DNA from: Kiritimatiellia bacterium
Lineage (GTDB): Bacteria; Verrucomicrobiota; Kiritimatiellia; RFP12; JAAYLN01
Direction of reading: 5' to 3'
DNA: 32,608 nt
Assembly: GCA_017962605.1 (NCBI GenBank)
Contig: JAGCUY010000069.1
Location: 1-32,608 of the forward strand
Shown: positions 9,416 to 18,400 of the stretch, one piece after another
Layout of the letters: every line of letters starts with the position of its first letter
Numbering within the stretch: position 1 is the stretch's first letter
Notes under the pieces: model-generated
Told to the model about the DNA's origin: nothing
The model's database searches: none
The model's input: only the letters and a program-made list of their open reading frames with translations
Made by a program: the position numbers and the translations under genes

Positions 9416-10978
9416 ATGGAAAAGGCTGCCACCGACATCTACACATTTGAAAACCTGCGCAGGGAACACTTCACCTACGTCGATAAGACGGCGATACTGA
9501 AACCGCTCGCCGACATGTCGCGCGGGAAGCAGTTCTTCATCGCCCGCCCGCGGCGCTTCGGCAAGTCGCTCGCCGTCTCCACGCTCCAGTGTCTCTTCGA
9601 GGGCCGCCGCGACTTGTTCCAGGGCCTCGCCATTGAGCCGGAATGGGAGTGGTCGAAGAAGTGGCCGGTTCTCCACATCGACATGGGGAGCGCGCAAGCC
9701 CCTACCGTGGCGGCGCTCCATCGGAAATGGCGCGCGATTCTGGAAGCCGAATGCGCCCGCAACAAGATCGGCTTCCGCGACGACGATGATCCGGCCATCG
9801 CCTTCGCCCACGTCATCGACGATCTTGCCGCAGAGTCCGGCGACGGGCAAATCGTCCTCCTTGTCGATGAATACGACAAGCCGCTGCTCAATCATCTCTG
9901 CACTCCGGCCGTCACGGAGTTCAAGGACGCCCTCAAGGCGTTCTATTCCGTCATCAAGACCTACGAGGGCAAGCAGCGCTTCTCCTTCCTCACCGGCGTC
10001 TCGAAGTTCTCCAAGGTCTCGATTTTCTCCGACCTCAACAACCTTGAGGATATGACGCTTGACGCCTCTACTGCGACGCTCTTCGGCTTTACCCACGCGG
10101 AGGTGCGCGCCAATTTCCCCGAACTCATCGCCGCGCTCGGCAAGGCCAACGGGATGACGGCGGAAGAGGCATTTGACGAAATCGTCAGGATGTATGACGG
10201 ATACAAGTTCGAGGAAAACGCGGAGTCCGTCATCAACCCCGTTTCGCTTGGCCTGTGCTTCAAGAAGGGGAAGTTCGAGAATTGGTGGTCAAAGACTGCC
10301 GTTCCAACGTTCCTTATCGACTTCTTCAAGACGCGCCCTCTGGACGTCTCGTCGCTGGATGTTTCCGACAGCGACATGGACGCTTTCGAGCCGGAAAGAA
10401 TAAATCCCGTCACGTTGCTCTTCCAGACGGGCTACTTGACTATCAGGGATGTGGAGTGGAACGGCTATTTCACAACATACAGACTGGGCTTCCCCAACGC
10501 GGAAGTTGAGTCCTCCTTTCTCAGCGAACTCTCAAAGCTGTATTCCGGGAAAGGTGCCGGGGGTGACGGGGCAGTTGTCGCCAGAATTGGCGACACGCTC
10601 CGCGCCCGCGACCCGGAGGGCTTCGTCGAGGCGTTCAAGTCGTTCTTCGGCTCAATCCCCTACGACCTCACGGACAGGCAGAACGAGCAGTCGTGGCAGG
10701 CGGTCATGTATGTGGTCATGCGCCTCATCGGCATGAACGTGGGCGGCGAGGTGAAGACCTCCAAGGGCCGCATCGACCTCACGATTGAGACGGCCACGGA
10801 CGCATACGTCATCGAGGTGAAGCGCGACTCGACGCCGATGAAGGCCATCGAGCAGATCCGCGACAAGTCCTACACGGACAGGTTCCGCCTCTCAGGAAAG
10901 CCGATCACGCTCATCGGCCTGGCTTTCTCCACGAAGAAGCGCGCCGTCTCCGGCGCCAAGATCGTCCGAGACGCCTGA
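9416..10978 (+). CDS. AAA-ATPase-like protein with C-terminal PD-(D/E)XK nuclease-like domain
   Basis: This 520-residue protein belongs to the family often annotated AAA-ATPase_like plus PDDEXK_9 (DUF1703), common and multi-copy in gut Bacteroidota and PVC genomes, with unknown biological role. The ATG at 9416 has GGAG 8 bp upstream. The opening FENLRRE..FTYVDKT is typical of the family. The P-loop is the degenerate RPRRFGKS (K50, S51) and Walker B is LLVDEYD (D151, E152). The C-terminal nuclease-like core has G-R-I-D (D454) followed by IEVK (E467, K469), which keeps all the acidic and lysine residues expected of PD-(D/E)XK folds. It has its own putative promoter and is followed 31 bp later by a regulator. 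Mobile-element or defence links have been suggested for such proteins, but nothing here proves one. Confidence 0.88.
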   Translation: MEKAATDIYTFENLRREHFTYVDKTAILKPLADMSRGKQFFIARPRRFGKSLAVSTLQCLFEGRRDLFQGLAIEPEWEWSKKWPVLHIDMGSAQAPTVAALHRKWRAILEAECARNKIGFRDDDDPAIAFAHVIDDLAAESGDGQIVLLVDEYDKPLLNHLCTPAVTEFKDALKAFYSVIKTYEGKQRFSFLTGVSKFSKVSIFSDLNNLEDMTLDASTATLFGFTHAEVRANFPELIAALGKANGMTAEEAFDEIVRMYDGYKFEENAESVINPVSLGLCFKKGKFENWWSKTAVPTFLIDFFKTRPLDVSSLDVSDSDMDAFEPERINPVTLLFQTGYLTIRDVEWNGYFTTYRLGFPNAEVESSFLSELSKLYSGKGAGGDGAVVARIGDTLRARDPEGFVEAFKSFFGSIPYDLTDRQNEQSWQAVMYVVMRLIGMNVGGEVKTSKGRIDLTIETATDAYVIEVKRDSTPMKAIEQIRDKSYTDRFRLSGKPITLIGLAFSTKKRAVSGAKIVRDA

Positions 10979-11009
10979 TGGCGCTCTGGGAGGATTCCCA
11001 AGGGTCCGC

Positions 11010-12152
11010 ATGGAAAAGGGCAGTTCCCCAAAAGAGGCACCGGGCCGCCGGCGATTTCCGTTTGAAATCGACCGGCGCTTTGCCGGCAGCGTGGAGACGC
11101 AGTTCACCGACGCGCTGCGGGCCGCCATCGTCTCGGGTCGCTACAAGCCCGGCGACGTGCTTCCGAGCATCGTCGAGTTCTCGCGCGGCCTCGGCGTGTC
11201 CATCCGCGCGCCGCAGGCGGCGCTGAAGGCCCTTGCCCGGGAAGGGCTCGTCTGCCCGAGGCGGCGCACCGGGACCGTTGTCGCGGGGCCGCGCGACACG
11301 GCGTTCCGCGGGAATGTGCTGCTGGTGAACGCGAACCGCCATCCCGTCTATTACGACTCCTTCATCGAAAGCGGGGTGGCCGACGCGCTCGCCGCGTCCG
11401 GATACATTGTCTCGCGCGTCGTGACGCCGCTCCGGCGCAAAGGCGCCGGCGGCGACCTTGAAAACGAGACCTACGACCTCCGGCAGCTCCGTCTTGCGCT
11501 GCGCCAGAGCGTCTCGTGCGCGCTCTTCTTCGGCTCCCGCCGGCAGCTTGTCGCGACAGCGGCCAAATCATCCGTCCCCTTTGCCGTCGTCGGCGGCGGG
11601 AAACCGCCCGCGACCCGGAATTGCGTCGCCTTTGCGTCATCGGGCCTTGAAGGCGCACTGCCGGGCATCCTCGCGCGCCTGGGGCAAATCCGTCCGCGCC
11701 GTCTCCTGCAGGTCGCGATCCGCAGTTCCGAACTTCTGGATGAAAAGGCTCTTTCGCAGGTGTGCGGCGCCGTCGAAAACCTTGTCCTCTGGCCAAAGAC
11801 GCACAGGGAAGTCCTGGGCGAGGACTTCGTCCGCGCCGGATTCAACGCCGTCCGGGACCGCATCGCACGTCCCAAAAATACGCCTGACGCCTACCTTTTC
11901 ACCGACGACTACCCGGCCCGCGGCGCACTGACGGCGTTCCTGTCCGTCGGCGTCCATACTGGGCGCGACGTGTTTTTCATGACGCTTGCCAACAAGGGGA
12001 TTGCGCCCGTTCATCCCGACCCGATCGACATTCTACTCCGCAATCCCGAAAAAGACGCCGCCGCCGTGGCAGCCGCCGTCCTTGACTTCCTTGAGACGGG
12101 CACCAGGCGCAACCTGGTGCCGTTGCCGGTCCGGCTCGTGCGCGGCACCTGA
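11010..12152 (+). CDS. GntR-type HTH / PBP1 effector-domain transcription regulator
   Basis: This 380-residue cytoplasmic regulator has an N-terminal winged helix-turn-helix of GntR type (residues about 18-88: TDALRAAIVSGRYKPGDVLPS, then a recognition-helix region with VSIRAPQAALKALAREGLV and the wing RRRTGTVVAG). From about 95 onward it has a PBP1/LacI-like effector domain with NVLLVNANRHPVYYDSFIESGVADAL and a C-terminal half with AYLFTDDYPARGALTAFL and IDILLRNPEKDAAAV. This is the AraR-like hybrid architecture, usually sugar-responsive. The effector domain lacks the canonical GYD motif, so the ligand cannot be guessed. The start at 11010 has AAGGG a few bases upstream. It may be co-transcribed with the ATPase/nuclease gene or control the arabinose-type locus upstream. 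Confidence 0.82.
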   Translation: MEKGSSPKEAPGRRRFPFEIDRRFAGSVETQFTDALRAAIVSGRYKPGDVLPSIVEFSRGLGVSIRAPQAALKALAREGLVCPRRRTGTVVAGPRDTAFRGNVLLVNANRHPVYYDSFIESGVADALAASGYIVSRVVTPLRRKGAGGDLENETYDLRQLRLALRQSVSCALFFGSRRQLVATAAKSSVPFAVVGGGKPPATRNCVAFASSGLEGALPGILARLGQIRPRRLLQVAIRSSELLDEKALSQVCGAVENLVLWPKTHREVLGEDFVRAGFNAVRDRIARPKNTPDAYLFTDDYPARGALTAFLSVGVHTGRDVFFMTLANKGIAPVHPDPIDILLRNPEKDAAAVAAAVLDFLETGTRRNLVPLPVRLVRGT

Positions 12153-12183
12153 CCCCCTGCCGCCAGCCATCCCACACTCTTTT

Positions 12184-12305
12184 TCACGCAGAGAGGCAGA
12201 GAATGCGGAGTTCAACACTGTCACCATGTTCATTGAATGTGATGATTACTCATGGCCTTTTCCATTTGGTCTCCGCGACCTCTGCCTCTTTGCGCCTCTG
12301 CGTGA
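12184..12305. repeat. intergenic inverted-repeat element with 27/35-bp arms
   Basis: The left arm (12184-12210) starts TCACGCAGAG and continues AGGCAGAG..GCGGAG. The right arm (12271-12305) is its reverse complement with an 8-bp insertion and ends CTCTGCGTGA. A 60-bp AT-richer centre separates them. It sits 3' of the GntR-type regulator and 3' of the convergent ATPase gene. It resembles the widespread intergenic palindromes with CACGCAGAG ends and could act as a bidirectional terminator or be a non-autonomous mobile element. The remaining bases to 12408 show no gene. Confidence 0.65.
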
Positions 12306-12408
12306 TTGATTAAATGGGATGGCAATGTTCACTTTTCAGTAATAGTGGCTCATTTTTTTCGCGGAAATCGCTGAAAATACGAAGAGAGCAATTCCACATA
12401 GGGAGTGC

Positions 12409-13827
12409 TTATTCCCTGAAGAGGTCGTCAAGTGTCACTTCGGACTGGACGCGGGATGAATATTCGTTCCGGATAAGTCCACTGGCGGAGATCATCGTGA
12501 GATGCACCGATTTCCTCGTTTTCGTCACGTTGCGGAAGACACCTAATTTCCTGGCAAGCGCCGCATCGTATTCCTTGTCGATTTTAAATGGCTCCGACGT
12601 GTATTTGCATTCGCACACGTTGACGACATTGTCGGCCCTGTCGAAAAGCAGGTCAATCTGCGCACCGTCCTGGGATGCCCCTTTGGCCCGATGATGCCAT
12701 GCGCAGCATTCCGCGTAAACACCGTCGATGCCGAGGGCCTTGCGAATCTGACGATGGTGAATCAGGCAAAGGCGCTCGAAGGCAAGTCCGCACCAGACTC
12801 TGTGGGCGGGGGAGCCGACAGTCCGCATCCAGAAGTTTTCATCTGCCGGCCTACGGCCCGCAAGATAGTGGAAATGGAAAATCGAAAACGCATCGACAAG
12901 TTGGAACACCTGGTTGTTCTTCCCGGAATCGAACGGATTAAAGCGACGGACAAAACCGCTGACGGACAATGCCTCAAGCGCATCGGTCAACTTGCCTGAC
13001 GCCGAGATGCCAAGCGCCCGCGCGATGTCGTTACGGGTCATGCCAGAGAGATGCCCGGCCAGTTCACCTACAATCTGGCGGGGTAGCTGCGAGAGGCGAA
13101 ACAGGGACGAGAACAGTTCCACGAATTCATCCGCAAGCGGGGCGCCCTCGGCAAAGAACATCCGGTCGAAGTTCTGCGCCGTTGAAAAGCGCTTGTCGAG
13201 ATAGCGCCAGTAGTAGGGAATCCCGCCAAAGGCCATGTAGCATTCGGCGATCTCCGACCGGGACATGGCAAGCCCCCTCTCGCGGACGAGTTCCTCGCAT
13301 TCGTGGAGTGTAAACGGATTGAGGAGGATGCGGCACGTGACGCGATTGTGCAACCCGCCTCGATTGCGGAAAAGCTTCTTGGAAATCCATGCTGCCGCAG
13401 ACCCGCAGACAATCAGCAGAATGTCCTTGCGTGCCGAGGCCCAGCCGTTCCAAAAGCCTTCAAGCGCCGTGACGAAATTCGAGCGCGGCGTATCAAGCCA
13501 CGGCATTTCATCAATGAAGACGACTTTCTTCTTGAACGGGCATGCGGTAATGACTTCACGGAGAAGCGCGAATGCCTCGTCCCAATCTTTTGGCATCCCA
13601 CGTCCCTTCAGCCCGTAAGTCTTCAGCGAAAGGAAGAACTGGGCCAGCTGGCGCTTTAGGCCGCCAGTAGCAAGGCCCGAATGCTGAAATGCGAAGCGAC
13701 CCTCAAATGTCTCCCGCACAAGATAGGTCTTGCCCACGCGACGACGCCCATAGATGGCGACAAATTCCGATTCGTCCGATTCCGCCATCCGAATCAACTC
13801 CCCCTGCTCCTCTTTCCTGCCAACCAT
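12409..13827 (-). CDS. archaeal-type STAND-like ATPase with DUF234/PD-(D/E)XK C-terminus
   Basis: This 472-residue protein has the 'ATP-binding protein, archaeal ATPase plus DUF234' architecture. AGGAGG lies 5 bp before the ATG. The N-terminus opens with VGRKEE, then the P-loop YGRRRVGKT (K33, T34). Walker B is VVFIDEMPWLDT, and a sensor-like segment ILLIVCGSAAAWI follows. The middle holds a winged-helix segment (LSGMTRNDIARALGISASGKLTDALEAL). The C-terminus has a nuclease-like core with QIDLLFDR and CECKY, giving the D...ExK pattern. Members are frequent in archaea and gut bacteria, often in many copies, with no settled function. It is transcribed from its own promoter, opposite in direction to the other ATPase/nuclease at 9416, to which it shows no close sequence similarity by eye. 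Confidence 0.88.
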   Translation of the reverse strand: MVGRKEEQGELIRMAESDESEFVAIYGRRRVGKTYLVRETFEGRFAFQHSGLATGGLKRQLAQFFLSLKTYGLKGRGMPKDWDEAFALLREVITACPFKKKVVFIDEMPWLDTPRSNFVTALEGFWNGWASARKDILLIVCGSAAAWISKKLFRNRGGLHNRVTCRILLNPFTLHECEELVRERGLAMSRSEIAECYMAFGGIPYYWRYLDKRFSTAQNFDRMFFAEGAPLADEFVELFSSLFRLSQLPRQIVGELAGHLSGMTRNDIARALGISASGKLTDALEALSVSGFVRRFNPFDSGKNNQVFQLVDAFSIFHFHYLAGRRPADENFWMRTVGSPAHRVWCGLAFERLCLIHHRQIRKALGIDGVYAECCAWHHRAKGASQDGAQIDLLFDRADNVVNVCECKYTSEPFKIDKEYDAALARKLGVFRNVTKTRKSVHLTMISASGLIRNEYSSRVQSEVTLDDLFRE

Positions 13828-13858
13828 ATTAACCTCCTCAATTGTTTTCGTGCTTTAC

Positions 13859-13887
13859 ATTATATCAAATTTTCAAAAATAGCACAA
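13859..13887 (-). promoter_or_regulatory. sigma70-type promoter of the minus-strand ATPase gene
   Basis: Read on the minus strand: TTGTGC (13887-13882), a 17-bp spacer, then a perfect TATAAT (13864-13859). The start codon follows about 31 bp downstream, with AGGAGG in between. The surrounding DNA is markedly AT-rich compared with neighbours. Confidence 0.7.
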
Positions 13888-13912
13888 GTTCGATGCGTTT
13901 TTTGCTTGAATT

Positions 13913-13950
13913 GGTGCTAAAGTTCAAGATTTCATTGATGTTTTAGCACC
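13913..13950. promoter_or_regulatory. TAGCAC inverted repeat upstream of the ATPase promoter
   Basis: GGTGCTAAA (13913-13921) and TTTAGCACC (13942-13950) form a perfect 9-bp inverted repeat with a 20-bp spacer. A third TAGCAC overlaps the -35 region (13880-13885). Three phased copies next to a promoter suggest an operator; an attenuator hairpin is less likely because the element lies upstream of the -35. Confidence 0.4.
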
Positions 13951-14020
13951 TTTTCAATAGAGTGGCACTTAGCATGGTAATCCCACTTTTTCTACTGCTC
14001 GCTTCGCCGCGTCCGCAGTG

Positions 14021-14038
14021 GCCCGGACGAAGCCGGGC
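14021..14038. repeat. GC-rich hairpin in the 303-bp gap between two minus-strand genes
   Basis: GCCCGG and CCGGGC flank a 6-nt loop. The gap 13828-14130 holds, in order, the ATPase promoter, the TAGCAC inverted repeat, this hairpin, a 7/8-mer array and another hairpin. No coding potential is seen. The hairpin may help end the transcript of the XylR-like gene. Confidence 0.4.
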
Positions 14039-14041
14039 CCT

Positions 14042-14099
14042 CCCTAGCCCCTAGTCCCTATTTCCACATTGGCTGTTTTCACATTTCCACATTTCCCAG
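14042..14099. repeat. short tandem array: CCCTAGN heptamers then TTTCCACA-like octamers
   Basis: Three heptamers (CCCTAGC, CCCTAGT, CCCTATT) are followed by degenerate octamers in an exact 8-bp phase (ATTTCCAC, ATTGGCTG, TTTTCACA, TTTCCACA, TTTCCCAG). The layout, heptamers first and octamers second with a CCCTAG unit, is the same as in the array at 31264-31411. Confidence 0.55.
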
Positions 14100-14122
14100 G
14101 GCCGGAGGCCCCATTGCGGGGC
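14099..14122 (-). terminator. terminator-like hairpin after the XylR-like gene
   Basis: GGGCC-GGA-GGCCC (14099-14111) overlaps an alternative GCCCC/GGGGC stem (14108-14122), 8 bp after the stop codon on the minus strand. No T-tract follows, so a classical intrinsic terminator is not assured. Confidence 0.3.
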
Positions 14123-14130
14123 GGCGCACA

Positions 14131-15336
14131 CTATTTAGTTTGAGATCGTCCGTGGAGAGTGACGCTGCGCCAGCGGGAGAGGCTGCCGCCCCCCGCGCGA
14201 CGGAAGAAGTGCGATAGCGCTGAGACCGAACCGAACCCGCAGTCGATGGCGATTTCAGTTGCTGATGCGCGAGACTCCGCAAGGCGCCGCTTGACCTCCG
14301 CAAGCCGCGCCGCCGTAATTGCGGCTCCGGCACCCTCCCCGCGCAGCTGGCGGAAGCGCAGGTCGAGCAGCGGACGCGACACGCGCAGATGCGCCGCAAC
14401 GTCGCTTACGGAGATGGCGTGCGAGGCGTTCTCCGCGATGAACGCCAGCGCCTCCTTGACCAGGTGCTCCGCCGGCGGCAGGTAACGCGTGGAGTCGCGG
14501 TGGACGTAGGCCTTGATGGAGGCCCTGATGGTCACGGCGCGCCCCCGGCCGCCATTCATGAGCCGCGCCAGCTCGTCGGCCGCCCTCTCACCAAGGGCAA
14601 AGTGGTCCGGCTGGATGCTTGAAAGCCTCGGCTTGGTGTTGAGGCACACCATCGTGTCATTATCTACGCCCAGCACCATGGCCTGTCCGGGGACGGTGAT
14701 GCCCGCCAGGCGGCACATCCCCAGCACGTTGATTGCGATGTTGTCGTTGACGGCGAAGATGGCCAGCGGGCGAGACAGCCGCCGGAGCGTCTCCAGCGCC
14801 TCATCCCCGGACTCTCCGCGTGCGGTGCCTTCCGACCAGTTGAGGACAACCGGCTTCGCGCCTGGCCAGCGCTTCGCGACCGCATCCGCAAAGCCTTCGC
14901 CGCGCATCCGCGAGAAGCGCCGTCCATATCGGTCTGGCGCAAACACCCAAGTCCCGAAGCGCCCAAGCCTCGCCAGCTGCCTGAACGCCTCACGGCCCAC
15001 CTCCTTCTCGTCCAGGCAGAGGAAGGAGACCTTCTCCGCAACAAGGCGCTTTTCGGAAACATTCTTCGTGAATACCACCGGGACGCCGAGCCCCGCCACT
15101 TCATGAAACTCCTCCGCGCTTTCCGGGGCCTCTGCGATGATGCCGGCGTAGAGTCCTGGGTTGTCCTTTACCAAGGCGAAGGCCTTTTCCCTGTTGAATT
15201 CGTAGTCGATGACCCAGGGGTAGGTCGCGTTGATGCGCGTGACCACCCCGGAAAAGACCTCGCGCGCCGACGCGACGCCAATGTATATTGACACCAGCAC
15301 ACGCTTGAACTTTGGCTTTTCAGTTATTGAAAACAT
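14131..15336 (-). CDS. XylR-like regulator: PBP1 effector domain plus AraC-type HTH
   Basis: This protein of about 401 residues has the architecture of Escherichia coli XylR, with an N-terminal LacI/PBP1-like sugar-sensing domain and a C-terminal AraC double helix-turn-helix. The effector domain shows AIFAVNDNIAINVLGMCRLAGITVPGQ, then VLGVDND and LSSIQPDHFALGERAADEL. The HTH region shows HAISVSDVAAHLRVSRPLLDLRFRQL and ATEIAIDCGFGSVSALSHFFRR. The chosen start at 15336 gives MFSITEKPKFKRVLV, which lines up with the beginning of XylR. A GTG at 15366 would add ten residues, and neither start has a clear ribosome binding site. It is divergent from the LamG protein gene, so it probably activates or represses that gene in response to a sugar. 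Confidence 0.88.
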   Translation of the reverse strand: MFSITEKPKFKRVLVSIYIGVASAREVFSGVVTRINATYPWVIDYEFNREKAFALVKDNPGLYAGIIAEAPESAEEFHEVAGLGVPVVFTKNVSEKRLVAEKVSFLCLDEKEVGREAFRQLARLGRFGTWVFAPDRYGRRFSRMRGEGFADAVAKRWPGAKPVVLNWSEGTARGESGDEALETLRRLSRPLAIFAVNDNIAINVLGMCRLAGITVPGQAMVLGVDNDTMVCLNTKPRLSSIQPDHFALGERAADELARLMNGGRGRAVTIRASIKAYVHRDSTRYLPPAEHLVKEALAFIAENASHAISVSDVAAHLRVSRPLLDLRFRQLRGEGAGAAITAARLAEVKRRLAESRASATEIAIDCGFGSVSALSHFFRRAGGGSLSRWRSVTLHGRSQTK

Positions 15337-15435
15337 CAACAAAATTTTATCAAAAACTTCAAGCACTCGCCACCGTTTTCGGGTATCATAGTTACATCGG
15401 TAATTCGTTTACATTTCAACCAAGGAGACAATACC
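15337..15435. promoter_or_regulatory. divergent regulatory region between XylR-like and LamG genes
   Basis: On the plus strand a TATCAT -10-like box lies at 15384-15389 with no good -35, which fits an activator-dependent promoter. Two direct TTACAT repeats (15392-15397 and 15409-15414, 17 bp apart) are candidates for AraC-type half-sites. AAGGAG (15421-15426) is the ribosome binding site of the LamG gene. Confidence 0.35.
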
Positions 15436-18400
15436 ATGAACATCACGCATCGCATCATCACCGCAACGGCCGCGCTGGCAGCGGCCCTCGTGGCGCACCC
15501 CTCCATCGCAGGACTCCGGCAGTGGGAGCCGTCGGACTACATCCAGGACAATCTGGTCCTGCACTACGACGGTATCCGCAACGCCGGCCTCGCCGCCGCG
15601 CATGACGGCGCCGCCACGGCATGGGTGGACTTGTCGCCGTCGGGCAATGACGCGACGCTTGTGAATGGTCCAGGGGCCAGCGGCTACTGGGGAGCGACGG
15701 GCTTCGTGTTCCCCGGTTCCTCCAATCTTTGGATTGCTGCGGAGCAGACATCGCTTTCAGGCGATTTCACGATGCAGGTCGCGTGCGACACGACGGCGAG
15801 TGTCATGCAGGGGACCTGCTCCTGGCCCAACCTTATCGGCGGCTACGGCAAGGGCGCGGCCGGCGCGGCCGACGAACTCACGATCTTCTACCACAAGAGC
15901 AACAAGAGGCTCAGCACGAAGTTCCTGAACACCTATCTTGACCAGTATCTTCCCTCGTGGAACTACAAATACGCCACGCTGATTCGCAGCGGTTCGATGG
16001 GGTCGCTGTTCGACGGCACGACGCCGACCCTCGTGTCCACGTCGAAGACCGGCGCCATCGGGTCGCGCGTCATGGTCGGAGCCGGCATGGACAATAACTT
16101 GGCAGGCGCGGAAGGCCGCCTCTTCACCGGCACAATCTACTCGGTGCGCATTTATAACGACGCGCTCACAGGCGACGAGCTCGCCTGGAATCGCGCGCTC
16201 GACGAAGCCCGCTTCCACAGCGCCGCAGTTCCGGAGAGCGCGGTCTCGGCCGCTTTCGTTCCCGACGCCGTGATTGCCTCCTCCATCGCTGGCGCCGAAG
16301 GCATGGAGGCCGCCGGGTGCCACATGGTCGATGACGGCGGCCACGTCTTCCGTGCCGCGCCTTCCGCCACCGTCTCCGGCACGGCCTACGCCTGCACCGG
16401 CTGCACCATCGCCACATGGGACGCCTCACTCGGCGCATACGGCGCGGCGGAGACACGCGACGGAGTTTTCGCCGTCGCCGTGGCCCCCGGCGACAAGGTG
16501 AAAATCACCTGGCAATGGGCCGCCGCCTCCAGCTCGCTTGATGCGGGTTACGTGACGGACGGCCTCGCCCTCCGCCTCGACGGCATCGACAACGCCGGCG
16601 TTGGCGTCCACGATGATGCCGCCACGGTTTGGAAGGACATCTCCGGCAACGACCGCGACGCCTTCCTTTACGGCAACGCAGACGGCACAAGCCATTGGAC
16701 AAAGGACGGCTTCTACTTCAACTTCAATGCCGTGTTCGCGACAACCGCGACGTTTGCATTCGGGACACAGTACACTTTTGAAGTCCTTCTTGACGCAAAG
16801 CGCTCCGACTGGTGGAACGACACGACTGAGAAGGACATCTTGGTTTCATCGGCCGGCATTGATGGCGGGGCAATCTACTACAAGGCGGCAAATGCAATTC
16901 TCTGTCATCGCAGCAACACGACAACAGGGAGTGCGTGGAACGCGATGCCGGGATTTTACCAATTGGCAACTGTCAAATACCTTGCGGCTCTCCGCAATGG
17001 ATCCAAGACCGCTCTCATCACGGGGACAACCTATCCAAACACGGAATACGACGTTTCAAACGGGGCTCCTGCAAACTTTGTGACGAACGCCTGGCTCGTT
17101 GGAAGCAAAAACACTACCATCGATCCGACCACCTGGCTTGTTGGCGGGCGGACCACGGCACCTGCCAACACAACCAAGGGGACGGTGAAATCGGTGCGTC
17201 TCTACAACCGCCTTCTCACCGAAGCCGAACTCGCGCGGAATCGCGAGGTTGACGAAGCCCGCTTCTTTGATGTCGTCCCCGACTCAAACGCGGTGATTGT
17301 CGCCTCCTCCATCGCGGGGCTTGAGGGCCGCGAACCTTCCGGCATCTACTTCCCCGACGGCTGGACCTTCTCCGCCGGAACCGGCACGCAGAGCGTTCGC
17401 GGAATCGAATGGGAATGCGCCGGCTACCAGCTTCAGACTTGGGACGCCGCCACCTCAACCTGGGGCGCGCAGACCACCTATGAGTCCAGCTCCTACACCT
17501 CCCCAGCTGTACCCTTCGCCTCGGTGCGCCTCACTTGGCTCTGGGAGCCCGTCTCCGGCGTCCGCACCGCCGCCGACTACGCGCTGGCCGACTATGCGAC
17601 CGGCGGCGTGGCCCTCCACCTCGACGGCCTTGCGCACGGTAACAGCGCCACCGTTTGGAGCGACCTCTCCGGCCACGGCCGCGATGCCACGTTTGCGAGA
17701 TACACGACACTGGTCAACGACTGGACCACCGACGGCGGCGCGTGGACGGATGACGGCTTCGCATTCGATTCCGACGGCTACTTCGCCACGGACGCCTCCT
17801 TCGGGATCGGGCGCAACTACACGATGCAGATTCTCGCCGACTGGGCGCGAAAGAGCGAGAACACCCACCACGAGACCTTCCTCTCCCCGAAGGACGGCAT
17901 CGAGTGGGGCAGCGTCTGGTACAAGAACGGCGACGGCGACAAGCACATCTTCCATGAAACCGACAAACTCAATGGATCATCATGGAACAACCGTTCGGGC
18001 ATCGTCCTGCCTACGACGACGACATATCTCACCGCCCTGCGCGACGGGCTCCGCTCCGCCATCGTCACCGGAACCGCGTATCCGACAGGGTCGAACACCT
18101 CCGGTGGAACGAACGTGACCAAGGACTGGTTCGAGGGCAACGGCACGACGGATGCCGTGACGCCGGCGCAAACATGGTCGGTCGGCGGACTCTCCGCCCA
18201 ATCCAACGCAAGAAACGCCAACCCGCTCACCGGCACAGTGAAGTCAGTCCGCCTCTACGATCGCATGCTTACGGAGGACGAACTCGCATGGAACCGCTCG
18301 GTGGACAGCGCCCGCTTCTTCGGCGCACTTGCCGCCACGAACGTGGTGGTCGTTGCGAACGAGTTCAGCGGCCTTGCAACCGATACGGCCTACGAGGTCT

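Noticed and set aside
12314..12694. 126-residue plus-strand frame opposite the end of the ATPase gene
   Set aside because: No ribosome binding site or domain, and it overlaps the nuclease-like end of the minus-strand gene in a shadow frame.
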